A DNA stretch of 64,000 nucleotides, taken from Ligula intestinalis (Eukaryota > Platyhelminthes > Cestoda > Diphyllobothriidea > Diphyllobothriidae). The DNA lies in assembly GCA_036362985.1 (NCBI GenBank), contig JAYGXS010000004.1, forward strand, positions 32,176,632 through 32,240,631, written 5' to 3'. How positions within the stretch are numbered: position 1 is the first letter of the stretch; the number at the start of each line of letters is the position of its first letter. The position numbers were made by a program, and so were the translations under genes. A model generated the notes under the pieces. It saw only the letters and a list, made by a program, of their open reading frames with translations. It searched no databases and was not told the origin of the DNA. Shown piece by piece: positions 24,590-35,720 of this stretch.

Positions 24590-24830
24590 TCAGCCACATT
24601 CAACCTCAGGGCTAACGACCCCCAAGCTTGAACCCGCGACCTTGATAGTAAGAACTCCAAAGCTCTACCAGCTGTGTCATGGGTTCGAGCCTCGTGGGTC
24701 GCCACTCCTGAGGTGGGGTGTGGCTGACTGCTGACCGCTAACAAGCCAGAAAAGGTAATTCCCGTCTTTCTTGTCTTAGTGTTATGTCGTTCCGCCAATA
24801 ATATGCTGGCCACTGGTTGGGCTCGAGAGC
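24590..24830. repeat. tRNA-derived SINE, composite
   Basis: Two B-box-like motifs in opposite directions: GGGTTCGAGCCTCG (plus, about 24694) and GCGGGTTCAAGC (minus, about 24640), the latter with an upstream CAGCTGGTAGAGC-like A-box on the minus strand. The plus-strand tail TTCTTGTCTTAGT and GGGCTCGAGAGCG recur in the SINEs at 30.5, 32.5 and 33.5 kb. No functional tRNA fold. Confidence 0.5.
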
Positions 24831-26089
24831 GAGCTCCAAGTCACAACGGGACGAGTGAATTCCGTATCTACCACTGTCAGTACAAATTCTCATCCTAACC
24901 CGAATGCTTAACTTCTTTGGGATTTAGCGTAATGTCTATACCCCATGCCCTCATAGATTTTCTTAATAGGCGTTTCAACGTTTCTGCCATGTGAGCATCT
25001 TCGGCACAAGCAAAATCTCAGACGCCCGAAGCTTCACAACCACTATGCATAAAAGGGGTACTGCATTAAAGTCAGTATGGCACTGTTTAGGTGCACATAT
25101 GTTGGTTGAACACGTAGCTTCTGATGTCATGCATGCGGAAACTCATTTTGCTCAGAGTTACAAGACTATGAACGCAAAGTTTGTGCCGTAGATAGAAACA
25201 GTGGAAGGGCAGGCACATTAGGGTTATTTAAGGCCCGTATTCGTGACGACGGCGGATGACTGCCTTGCGCGTTACACGCGAACTCTATCACGGTCCCCCG
25301 CTACCTCCTAATAGCACTCACGAAGTATAAACCGGCACACAATCCCTACCACTTTCTTTGAAAACACCAACATTCTGGCTGTACGAGTGTTGTTTAGGTT
25401 TAAAGAACATATGCTAGTTTCCCTGCCAGCTACACAGTCCCTAAAATTAAGAGCCCTAAGAGGTCAGGCGGTTTGACAGAAAGAAGATTCCCTACCTCTT
25501 GAAATGTCAACCGAGATTTTGAAATGCGTTTTTGATTCGAAAAAAATCACCTAAATATGTTTGTCCTGTTAATCTTCATGCAGCATCATCATAGTCTATT
25601 TCAGCCCGCCAGAACGTGGCCTTTGAAAGGGCTTATTTTTGAGCGCCCGTAAGAGCATCCTTTATAAAAAAATATATACTTGAGTACTATGTATTTCTTA
25701 TTTGATTATCGATGCTATAAGCAACCAAAATATGTTTCATAGGAAACATGTTCAAATAAATACCTTTATGAACTCGTTTGTGTGGCAAATTAGGTCACTT
25801 TCAAAGCATATAACTGAAGGAAGAAATCTTTCGATTTTCCATAAAAATACCATTATCGGACTTTTTGAGATCTTGGAATGTTCGCTCATGATGCATCGAC
25901 GCTTAAATTTATTAGTCATGCCTAAAATGTAAAAAAATGACCCACATTGCAACATTTTCCGAGAATTATACAACCTCCTCCTCACAGCGTAGATAAATGT
26001 GCGATTTCCCTTGGGCAGAATGTATACAGCATGCAATTTTGAAACCTTGACTACAAGTGTAACGATTTGATGTCCAAACTTATTCGAAA

Positions 26090-26410
26090 GTTCAGAACGT
26101 GTTTAAAGCCACAAGATACACGTTTTTTGCTAATAGGGATCTAAATAAAACGCACTTTTCTTCCGAACCTGCACAAAAAGGAATATTTTTTGCATGTTTT
26201 TGATAAAATATATTTAAATTTTTAAAGGCGTCGAACGGCAATGGGAAAAGTGTATAATACTTAAGCAGCCACATCTTACGGGGTGTCCTTCTTGTAGACG
26301 ATCGGAAAGAAACTCCTGGAAGCGCCAACAGCCTGACGTGACTTAAACAGCTCAGGATGGACCTGCCAGCTGAGCCCTTTTGCAATCTTATTATGGCACT
26401 TTGTTTTTAT
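26090..26410 (+). repeat. Dispersed repeat family A, copy 2 (partial)
   Basis: It starts with AAAGCCACAAGATACACG and contains GGCAATGGGAAAAGTG, ATACTTAAGCAGCCACA, GGGTGTCCTTCTTGTAGACG and GCCTGACGTGACTTAA. The same blocks recur about 850 bp downstream in copy 3. No coding sequence recognised. Confidence 0.55.
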
Positions 26411-26929
26411 TCCTACCGTGACTGAAATGTCTGGAAATTTTACTGCAAGATAATCAATATTTAAACGCTTCCTAGATTAAAAAAAATAATTCGAATTTCC
26501 GCTGATATTCCGCGAGGTAGGTAATCTATCATAGTATTCGCGTTCTGGAATTGGCTGAGATTTATCTTATAGGCACTAGAATAGGGTGTGGTTTCATTAT
26601 TCTGACTGTCATTTTGTGTATTGTCTGGCTCGATCTCACTTTCTGCCATTCTTCATTTTTTCGTTCTACGTAATTATTTATGCTGTCACCCGTATTCAGG
26701 CACAAATCAGCGGGTCTCAACGGCCACCTCCGCCTATTATCTTCTCTTCGAATTCAAATTAAAACGACTATGATTTGAACAAAATCCCGCTTCTGCGATT
26801 ACTATGATATATAAGCAGATTTTTAATCGTCTGGAATTTGTAGGCATGCGCATAAATAGGGAATTCGATGACATACAAGCGATTCCCTTCTGTAGTTCTG
26901 CCGAGGATTTACAGCCAATGTAGGTTCCA

Positions 26930-27300
26930 GATTATTCGGCAATGTGCACAGTTTTTTTAAGCCAAGCGATAAACGTTTTTAGCCATAAAAGTTGAAGGTG
27001 CATACAGAAGAGAGTATTTTTGTGCCTGCTTTCTATAAAATTCATTTCAATTTGAAAGAGCATCGTCTGCCAATGGGAAAAGTGCTTAATACTTAAGTAG
27101 CCATATTTCACAGGGTGCCCTTTTTGCAGGCGGTCGAAAAGAAGCTACTTTAAGCGTCGGCATTCTGACGTGACTATATCATTTCAGGATTGGCCTGAAG
27201 GCTCATCCATTTTGCAGTCCTATTTAAGTAATTTGTTTGAATCCAAAACACATTGCAGAATTTCAATCGATATTTCATGGGATTTGGAATCTAAAATATA
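26930..27300 (+). repeat. Dispersed repeat family A, copy 3 (partial)
   Basis: CCAATGGGAAAAGTGCTTAA, ACTTAAGTAGCCATA, GGGTGCCCTTTTTGCAGGCG, GGCATTCTGACGTGAC and TTTCATGGGATTTGGAAT follow the same order as in copies 1 and 2. It is the best match to copy 2, with which it forms a loose tandem. Confidence 0.55.
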
Positions 27301-30129
27301 GCCACAAAGAGGGTGCAATGGAAGTCAATGGTTTTATAGTATGCTCCTGCATACCTCGGCAAATGTGTTCACTTACATATGCACACATAAATACGAGTTG
27401 ACCCCCAAACAGGCAACCACATAACGTATCGGTCCTTAATTTAGATCGCATAACGTGCATTAATTTAATTCGTCGGGCTAGGCAGAAGCTGAGAGGGCAA
27501 CCCGCATTGCGGAGCGAAGTGTTTTAAACGATATATTGGCCGAAGAGTTGGTTGAGTGGTCTAGTACGAGTCACGAGCACTACCAGATCAGACTAGTCGA
27601 CCAACCTGACAGATCACGAGGAGTTAGCCCGACAATTGACATCGGTGGATAAGGAGCGCATTGCACAGCGTCTGGTTCTCTATTAGGTGGATTGGAAGTA
27701 AGACTTTTGACGTTGATCACACATTTGGTCTTGAGTGATTTTCTAACGAACGTACTTTGTTTTATCAATCCGTTCACGTCAATCTCTTTAATACGACTAA
27801 GGTGCCAGAGGGAGTAAGATAATGCTGGCTAGCAAAATTGCTCTAGCCATGAATTCAACATCCAACGCTAGCCCTCCACATCTGATAGGGGAGACAGGTA
27901 TGCCAAAGGCCATGAGAGCACAAACATTATGTAACATATGAACAAAACACTAGGTCACCACAGAACATCCCTTGCGTGCAAAAGGGGAAAGGAGGCCTTT
28001 GTAAGACTGTTTACGCAGTGGTTCTCTGTCGTAACTGAAAGAGTGGTGCGTGCGCAAGCCCACAACAAAAGCATAGTCCCAAGATTTAAATAAGTTGTTT
28101 GCACTTTAATTTGATAGGTAATTAGCTATCTTGATGACAACTGAATTACACGGCAATTACGCTGTCATCGTCAAAATGGTTGACAACTGATGATAAAGTA
28201 CACGCTTTACATAACCTTTTATATGTACCTGTTTCGAGTGATGTATTTTTACAAGACTGTGAGTTGCTACCGATAAAAGGCAATTGGGGCTATCACAAAG
28301 TAGATTCACCAAAAATACTTCTCACAGCCTACAGATGCAATAGCTCTTTGGAAGACGACTTACAGAAAACTTATAGCTGTAGCCAAATTGGTTAGACATA
28401 TAAAATTGCCGAAATTTTATGTGTTCAGTAAATTTCAGCACGTTTAGCATTAAGATCCCTGTAGGCAGTATTCGGAATGTTATAAGTTACCTTGATAGAG
28501 TTGTTCGATTTTGTGTCATTTAGGACATGGCCGGTGCATATTTTCGGGTAGTTCTGAGTGTTATTTTAGTAAGCGTATAATCTAGACAATCAATCTAGCC
28601 ACGGAAGGTTCTGCACCGCCATGGATAGCTACGTACTCTAGATTCGATATTCTCGTTATCAGCCACTTGTCTAGCAGATCAGACGCAGTGATTAGACTTC
28701 TACCACCCAATTAGTCACGTATGGTCATTGTGTGAACAAACGCAAAGATAAACAGGAAAAGCTGATGTATACCGACCAGATTTGTCGTAGTGCGTGTTTC
28801 GGAAATGGCCTGCCCTTGCTTTATATTTTAATAGCAATACAATTAAAGGTCAATTTTATGCATTACCTTTGCGGAACGAAAACTATTTTTTAATATTCCA
28901 AATATGTCCTTGAAGGTTAGAATGAAGGTATGCCAAGGAAACGCAAGCGATAAAAATGCATGACGCACTTCTACCAAGTGCTCGTTTATTAAATCGAGCT
29001 CAGTGGTGGCCAATGGCAACCCTTTTTGCTATTGTTGTTTGAAAGAAGGAACGCCCTTTAAATATTTCCAACTGACAGAGAAATCCTAATTTCAGACACT
29101 TTACTGGTAAATAATTATAGCAGCTGAGTTTCACAAGCACCTCTTCTTCTTTACCAGAACTTACATTATCGTTCAAGAGATTGTCTGAAAGGTATGGGCA
29201 CTGGAAACATGCTTTAAAATGTCATGCATATTGCTAGAGTATAATATCTCTCACATTGCACATTTTCTGAAGTCTGACGACGCCAATGTCAATATGTACT
29301 GAATAAAGTTTCCTAATTTCCCAAAGAATGCCTTTCCTTGAAAGTAAATTTCTTGGGATGCTTGTCCCCCAGTTTATACGAAATAGTTAATTTTCTGAAT
29401 CAAAACCGATTTAAAAGAAACTTTCTTTAAAAATACCAGTCTAGAGAATGGCACAGGACCACCTTATTCAGGCGGAAGGTAGAAAAAAGGTGGACGATGT
29501 AAAGTTATGAACACACGGAACGTTTTAGCGAAAGTCTCCTGTCATTAGAATAATGAGAGAGTAACTGCGCACAGGTAGGGAAACACGCATGATTGCCCTT
29601 TGGGGGGGGGGAGGTTTTCGGTCTAGGACCAGGCCAGGCTGTCGTATGTTACTTCACCCGTCGCGAACGATGTCGTCCATGTGCACGGTGTGACCACGTG
29701 ATGGGAAATGAAGGCATGAACTATTTCAAACTGATGGCAGCTTTGAGCAGCATCAACCGCAAGTACTCATCCATCGCCCTCTTGAGACTGGAGTAAAAAC
29801 TGGCTCAAGAAAGCCGTAGCGAAATGGGCCGCGGTGACCGACAAAGGTGAACAGCCCGTCTACGCGTGCCACGTGCACGCCTGCTCCGCGCACGATGAAT
29901 TATGTTTCCACAGAGACAAAACATTGTTGGTTAGGAAACTAGCTGGATGGAAGTGTCCCAGCGACCACTGTCTGCCCATTGGCAGCAAGTCCATATTACG
30001 CGGTTATCCCGCGGTGACATCAACTTGCGGTTTATGCCTACGGACAGTAAATAAGCTGATCTATAACGAGCACACACTAAGGAAATTTAAAAACTGAAAG
30101 CGTAGAAAACCACTTTAGTAGGAAACCTC

Positions 30130-30220
30130 ATCCTGAGATAGTTGAGTTAACCTGTCAGTTGCCAGCCTGCCGAAACCCGATTTTAGCCCATCATGATAGT
30201 TTAAAAGCGCTGGAGGTTGC
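30130..30220 (-). repeat. Dispersed repeat family D, short fragment
   Basis: Reversed, AGCGCTTTTAAACTATCATG, then GGCTAAAATCGGGTTT and ACTGACAGGTTAACTCA align with the first block of family D at about two thirds identity by eye. The rest of the unit could not be traced, so the assignment is tentative. Confidence 0.35.
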
Positions 30221-30524
30221 TTATGGTGAGAAGAGCTGAATTTCAGCAAACCAGACTTGTCTATAAGTAAACAAGAGGAACGTGGTTTGCTCACCAGCCC
30301 TACTGCGTTCATGATACTTTCATAGGAGATGTTATATGTTAAGTACAATATATATGGAACTGTGCTGTTCATCCGATCTATCTGGTTAGAGCATATACTT
30401 GTCTCGGAAGTGCCTTGAGGCTCGTACTTGAGTAATATCAGGCTGTCCCTTAGCGACCTTAGATGTATGATGGAGTTCCCAAATCCATCATATTCACGAT
30501 CACAAATGACAAAAGAACGAGCCA

Positions 30525-30670
30525 GTGGTGCTGACGTAGTATTCAACTCAGTGACCAAAGGTCCCGGGTTAAAATCTCGGGGATTCCGACCTCAAAGTTT
30601 GGGTATGGCTAGCCTATGACGACTAACAATCCAGAAATGGCCATTCCATTCTCCCTTGTCTTTGTCGGAT
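30525..30670 (+). repeat. tRNA-derived SINE
   Basis: B-box-like CCGGGTTAAAATCTCGGG, then ACTAACAATCCAGAAATGGC and TTCTCCCTTGTCTTTGTC, the tail shared with the copies at 24.7 and 32.5 kb. The tail accounts for part of the 147-codon minus-strand frame here, which I do not take as a gene. Confidence 0.5.
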
Positions 30671-30734
30671 CCACTCTATAGATATATACTTAAGTCAGAT
30701 GCCTTCTTTGGGCACTAAAATGTATTGTGTAAAT

Positions 30735-31447
30735 TATTCAGACCCAACTTCCAGCTCGCCGTCAGACGCAGCGCAAAGAAAAGGTGCCAAGAAACATCTA
30801 ACGTCGTGAGTACAGGCGAAAATCGGTAATGGCGTGGCGCTTCCGCCAGTAGGCTGGCACAGTATATCTCATCTCTGCGGGTTGGCTAGCCTCTCCTATT
30901 TCTGCTTAACATACTTGTATGCCGTGTCTAGTTCAATAGGCCGGTTGATGCATGAACTATCTGAATGCAGGGCTTCGATGAATTCTCGGCCATTTTTGAG
31001 AGGGCAAACAACGACAATACGAGTTTTATCTCAGGTAAAGGTACACACAGAGTCCACGGTATGTATGGTGACTTGGGAGGGGTGGTCTCATCTTCTTACC
31101 GCCAATCGATTTTCGTGAATGCACGCAGAGGCTGACTTTACAGACTGACTGCAATAAACGGCAGCGCACGCTCCACGCGGGATCTCATATGCAACTTATT
31201 TATCGTCCAAATAGTCAACCGTATCCTTAGGGTCTACGAGTTTGGTGCGTAAAGTCACTGATGGTTTATGAGCTGCCGCAATTTGGTGCTTCTTTAGGCA
31301 TCTGCTAACAAATTCAGATACGTGTTTTGATATAACGAATGCTTCGCCGACTATAGGGCTGGGACGCAATAAATCATACTGTCCAAAGCACGCTTTCGAA
31401 TACAACTTATATTTAATGTGGTTTCTACCTTTCAATATATTTTCCAT
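30735..31447 (-). mobile_element. Penelope-like element relic, minus strand
   Basis: Read on the minus strand, 31447-31196 gives VSEFVSRCLKKHQIAAAHKP, then TLRTKLVDPKD, the PLE linker before the GIY-YIG domain. After a gap with frame changes, the reverse of 31118-30834 gives MHELNRLAVRRSD, then a weak GREFIEALHSD and CINRPIELD, the end of the endonuclease. About 60 bases on, GTCTGACGGCGAGCTGG (plus 30753-30769, reversed) resembles the hammerhead-like ends of the other copies. There are several frame breaks. It lies in NCX intron 3 in the same direction as the host gene. Confidence 0.7.
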
Positions 31448-32310
31448 AAACCAGTCCTCAGTGACAATTTATTGCTCGCATTGCCAATCTAAGTACATAT
31501 AAATAATCTGCGAATGCCGTGAACGCAATTGTCTCTCAAACGCGTGAGCTTTTCTAGTCTGTTCCCGGCATACGTTATTTCTGATCTGCAAATGACCAGG
31601 GACGGTGCACTTTACCGAGTTCACTTTCCATCACAATATGCATGTAAACAAATAAGGATATCACATCTACCTTTCAGTCAAACAAACTGGATCGAACTGA
31701 ACCGCTAACATTTGTGGAGGAGAGATGTCTAACTGAATGCAAGGATGTTGTGCTTTAAAAACTGGTTAAACGCCATAGATGGCCCTACAAATTAATTTAT
31801 TTGCCTTTGTAATGGATAGATATGCAATTCTTACATGAATTCCTGACCCATTGAGCCTAAGCATGATTTCCTATTAATACTGCTGGATGTATTTTTATTG
31901 GAAGTTTCATAACACTATAATTTGTGTATTACACGGGCAAAAAATCTTCGCACCCTAGGGTGGAGCCGTGTTCTTTACTGTTTTTGAGTGTAGCATGGTT
32001 GGTATTTCAGTCTCCTTGTTAGTTCTTCTCAGTTTTTGATTTTTTGTCGCTAGCTAACCACCGCCGAGGACGCTAGACGAGTACGGCATGGCCAAATCCA
32101 AGTGTCTAGGCTCCTTTCAGCAGTCCGGATGGATTGTGAAGGCCACTCCTAATTGACTTCCAGTCTCAAGCAACAGGTAATGGGTACGCTATTCAGTTGT
32201 AGCATATTCATTTTAATGTCTGCCTTATAGAGAAGTTGAATACGACTGTCACGCCTTTCTGGCCTGTTTCAGATATGGTTGGTCATGGATAAAAAACAAG
32301 AAGATAACAT

Positions 32311-32640
32311 TTCTGACAAAAACAGGGGAGACTGGAATGGTCATTTCTGGCTGATGAGCATTCATCAGCCAGTCATATCCAACCCCAAGTGATGCCCTAT
32401 CAGAGACACAATGATAAGAGCGTTAGATTCCTGATCAAATGATCACGGGTACGAGTCTCGGGTGGGACACAACTTGGGGTTTAGTATGATCAACTGATGA
32501 CGGCTTATTAGCCAAAAATGACCACTCCAGCCTCCCTTGTCTTAGTCACTAACGCTATCTGACTAAATCACTAGCGGCTATACAGCTGCTCGTGATGCTC
32601 GAGAATGAGCATTTAGGCAAAGCGGTAAGAGTGAGTTTAA
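32311..32640. repeat. Inverted pair of tRNA-derived SINEs
   Basis: The plus-oriented copy (about 32400-32640) has a B-box-like CGGGTACGAGTCTCGGG and a tail CTCCCTTGTCTTAGTC. The inverse of that tail precedes it (32311-32385), giving two arms around the head. The left arm also holds a perfect hairpin, TGGCTGATGA/TCATCAGCCA with a GCAT loop (32349-32372). The order suggests one SINE inserted beside an inverted relative. Confidence 0.5.
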
Positions 32641-33104
32641 TTAGCGATCGTTGAACCTTATTCGACAAGTGGAAAGCAGGGAGTGCATATGTGTGATGGC
32701 CCACCTAGGCGCAGAATCACGCCGTAGCAGCAACTGGCGCCTTCTCCTCGCATCAGACGTCTGACCGTTTCGGACAGCAGCCTGATGCTTGGCTGTGACC
32801 TATATGGCATCCCTACTCAGTCATGATACGAACTGCTACCCCTTTTTTAGTTACTTGTGAAAACTTTGTGATCGTCCATGGATCAGTCATATGCGACACA
32901 TGTTGACAGTCGGTTTAGTTCTGTAGCCCAGTGCGCCCGATCTTCAGGTCAGTAAATGAGGGAAAGGGCAGTAAATGCAGCGCAAGTCTAATATCACTAT
33001 AAAATAAAGCCACCCTCATTGCACCAATCATGCTATGAGGTGCGCAATAAACATCGTGGGTAATGACGGCCGAACTTACACTAGGTGATCACTTTAGTCT
33101 CCTT

Positions 33105-33220
33105 CACCAGTTTGGTTGACACAATTGTGAAAAAACTGGCGGCATTCGGCGGGATTCGAACCCGCATAGGAGGGAGGCCTTTTACGCAAGCCAACGCTTT
33201 ACCGAGCTATGTATTTCGGG
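33105..33220 (-). repeat. tRNA-like SINE head, first of a direct pair
   Basis: Reversed, GCTCGGTAAAGCGTTGG resembles an A-box and GCGGGTTCGAATCCCGCC a perfect T-arm with B-box. The anticodon arm does not pair, so it is probably a SINE or tRNA pseudogene. It is followed on the minus strand by TTTTTTCACAATTGTGTC. A close copy lies about 315 bp to the right. Confidence 0.55.
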
Positions 33221-33418
33221 CTTCACATTGTGAGTTTAATCACACTTGGATCGATATTACCCCCACCCGCAACTTTGCAGCTCCAATGGAATCCACCAAT
33301 ACGGGACAGCAAGTTGACTGCCAAAGCAGGATTTCCTAAGCAATCATCTATAATCCACCGGAATGACAAGTAGGCTGACTTACTTATTAAGTTGGTTTGG
33401 CAGGTTTGTTTAATATGG

Positions 33419-33600
33419 TTGACACAATTGTGAAAAAACTCGCGGCATTCGGTGGGATTCAAACCCACATAGGAGGGAGTCCTTTTACGCAAGCCAACGC
33501 TCTACCTACTTGAGCTACGAATGTCGCGCTTTACAATTGTTAATCTGCTGGCAGGGCTCGAGAGCGCGTCCAGGGCAAACCAAAGCAAATTCTTTTCGTC
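33419..33600 (-). repeat. tRNA-like SINE head, second of a direct pair
   Basis: It repeats the 33.1-kb copy almost exactly over about 110 bp: GTTGACACAATTGTGAAAAA, CGGCATTCGGTGGGATTC, CACATAGGAGGGAG, TTTTACGCAAGCCAACGCT. The minus strand has GCTCAAGTAGGTAGAGCG and GGGTTTGAATCCCACC. The outer arms GCGACATTC/GAATGCCGC almost pair, but the anticodon stem fails. Plus-strand flank GGGCTCGAGAGCGCG is shared with the SINE at 24.8 kb. Confidence 0.55.
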
Positions 33601-34544
33601 AGAGATCGATGAGCGTGTATCAGCGAATGTAAAATAAAACTGCTTCATTCAATTTGGCTGTGTTAAACTGCATTGACGAGTTTGGACTGGCAAGCTGCTG
33701 TTAAGCCAAAAATATCGTTGTATGTGTGTGGTGCATGCATAGAGAGCCACTCATGCCACGCCAGGCACTGCACACTGCCTGTAAAAACCACTGGTGCGTG
33801 GGAGAAGGGAGAGAAGGTAAGATGAACGTCTTTCGTGCATAAGCCTTCATATGTTCTACTCTTTATTAACAAACCAGAACAATATAGAAGTGAATGGAGA
33901 GAATGCGCGAATACATCAAAAGCAAGGTCAACGGGTACGTAGCGGAAAGCAAGATTGAACGCTGAATATCGTATATTACTTCCGTACTCCAATTGCAATA
34001 TGATCCGGTGTAAATAGACCAGAAAAATATTAGACGATATGTCCCACTTAAATATTGAAAACCGTACTTGCTCGTTAAGATTTCAAGTGATAAAACGGTA
34101 ATGAATGATGCGGCTTTAGGCATCCTCCTTGTTTAAATAGTCGGGAGGAATATGTCCAGAGGTAATTATCATTATTAGCACCAAAGTTCAACTGCTTTCG
34201 TGCAAAGAATAATTTCCATGCTTCAAACTAGCTTTACCCAATGTGTAACCGTGTTTATAAACATTCGAAAAAAAATTAATCAGCTGTTTATTCTAAGAAA
34301 AGATGACCAAAAGACGATATGCTACGCAGGCAAGAGCTTATGACTGCCGACTACCGTGAAATTTATGATTGCTACTTACCCACCGGTGCCTCCTCCCTGC
34401 ATCCGAAAACGCGCTTATTTGGGCAAGTAGGTTTACACATTTTCCAATGCTTGGATCTAAGGTTTCCCGTTTCTTCAAACGAACCAAATGAATGGAATTC
34501 ACTAAGTTGTGACGCGTGTGCGATGTAAACACTCTTTAAGCATC

Positions 34545-34812
34545 AGAAGAAGAAGGTGAGACCACTAGAACAAGAGCTTTATTTTCCTGATGTTTCGGAT
34601 TCTGTCGAGAATTCTTAATCAGAGGTAAGCGTAAAACTGTCTGAAATATGCGCAGATAGGGGTTATAGATGCAGAGAACTATAAATACCTCTATCTGCGC
34701 ATGACTCAGACTAACCTACCATTACGTATGATTAAGGATCCGCAACAGAATCCGAAACGTCAGGAAAATAAAACGCTTATTCCAGTTGTTGCATCTTCTT
34801 ATTCTGAAAAAC
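34545..34812. repeat. Inverted pair of PLE-type 3' ends
   Basis: The left arm (about 34545-34667) and right arm (about 34692-34812) are inverted copies of roughly 120 bp. Each holds CTGATTAAG or ATGATTAAGG, a hairpin (GGATCC/GAATCC type), CGAAAC, then AGGAAAATAAA and a CTT-rich tail, facing outward. The centre has a perfect 9-bp inner stem, CGCAGATAG/CTATCTGCG, around about 30 bases. The architecture is the same as the unit at 22.1-22.9 kb but shorter. I found no clear target duplication. Confidence 0.65.
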
Positions 34813-35104
34813 TTACTGGAACTCGTTTATTCCCTTCTATCGATTCCTTAAGCCTCTCGATTCATTAGCAACCTGCTATAATCAGCCTGCTTCATTAAAT
34901 TTCTTTACTAGATCTCGGACCCTCGCACACTCTTGTAGTACAAGGTAATGCACACCGTCATTTGGTCAAAACAGGAGTAAGTTGCGACTTTAAGATATTT
35001 CCTATCACTTGACGGCTGGTTGTGCATTTCCTGTTGCCAAGAACGCAAAATGATGACTAAGGAATGAACGGCAGGAATTACAGGTAAAATTCGCCATTCT
35101 TTTA

Positions 35105-35195
35105 GTCCATTTGTGAAAAACATGGTGGCATCAGTAGGATGCATGCCCACGACAGCGTGGGAAATACTTCAGTATAGCCAACACTGAGCCACTTT
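35105..35195 (-). repeat. Degenerate tRNA-like SINE fragment
   Basis: TGTGAAAAACATGGTGGCAT, GTAGGATGCATGCCCACG and TATAGCCAACACTGAGCCAC follow the order of the 33.1 and 33.4 kb copies with many changes. Confidence 0.35.
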
Positions 35196-35209
35196 AAGGA
35201 AGAATTTCA

Positions 35210-35720
35210 GAAAGAGAGAAGAAGCGATCGAGGGGAAATCATGTTTTATGTCAGATGTTTTGGATTTCACTCCGACAGTTTGACCGTCACTTTCGACGAT
35301 GTCGACAACCCGCTTCAGCGGGCTGAAGCAACGCCGTGGCTCCTGCGAGATTATAATGAAAATAGACTTGCGGAGAATCTGCTCCACTATCTCACCACTC
35401 ACACACTTGAACCCGATGTCAAGACAAGTCAAGAAGACCGGAGATGGGGAGGGTGCAGGTGGTTGTCGCGACAACACTCAACACGTGTACCAGCAGTACA
35501 CCTCCCTACGAAGGCTCCCGCATCTGAGTGCCATAAAGGCTGCGTTAATAAGTAGCCATTGCAGCTTGACTCAACCGCGAGTAAGCCACTCTACACAAAA
35601 TGATACACAATGAGCCGAGTGTGGTGTCCAAGTTATCCCGTCAGTTGGCAACCCTCCAAACCATGGCTTTTAGCGCACCGTGATAGCTTCGAGCGCATCA
35701 AATTGTTCTTAGTGGGGAAA
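35210..35720 (-). repeat. Dispersed repeat family D, minus-strand copy
   Basis: Reversed, it reads ATGCGCTCGAAGCTATCACG, GCTAAAAGCCATGGTTT, ACGGGATAACTTGGAC, AGAGTGGCTTACTCGCGG, then GAAAGTGACGGTCAAACTGT. The same blocks occur in the same order at 57465-57905. Open frames exist on both strands (35241-35555 plus, 35169-35477 minus), but I recognise no domain. Both copies encode SDGQTV near the end. Confidence 0.6.

Noticed and set aside
30115..30558. 147-codon minus-strand frame
   Set aside because: It runs across a family D fragment and a SINE, has no recognised domain and looks like chance openness.
33105..33525. Two functional tRNA genes
   Set aside because: The T-arm is good but the anticodon stem does not pair and the sequence continues as a shared repeat.
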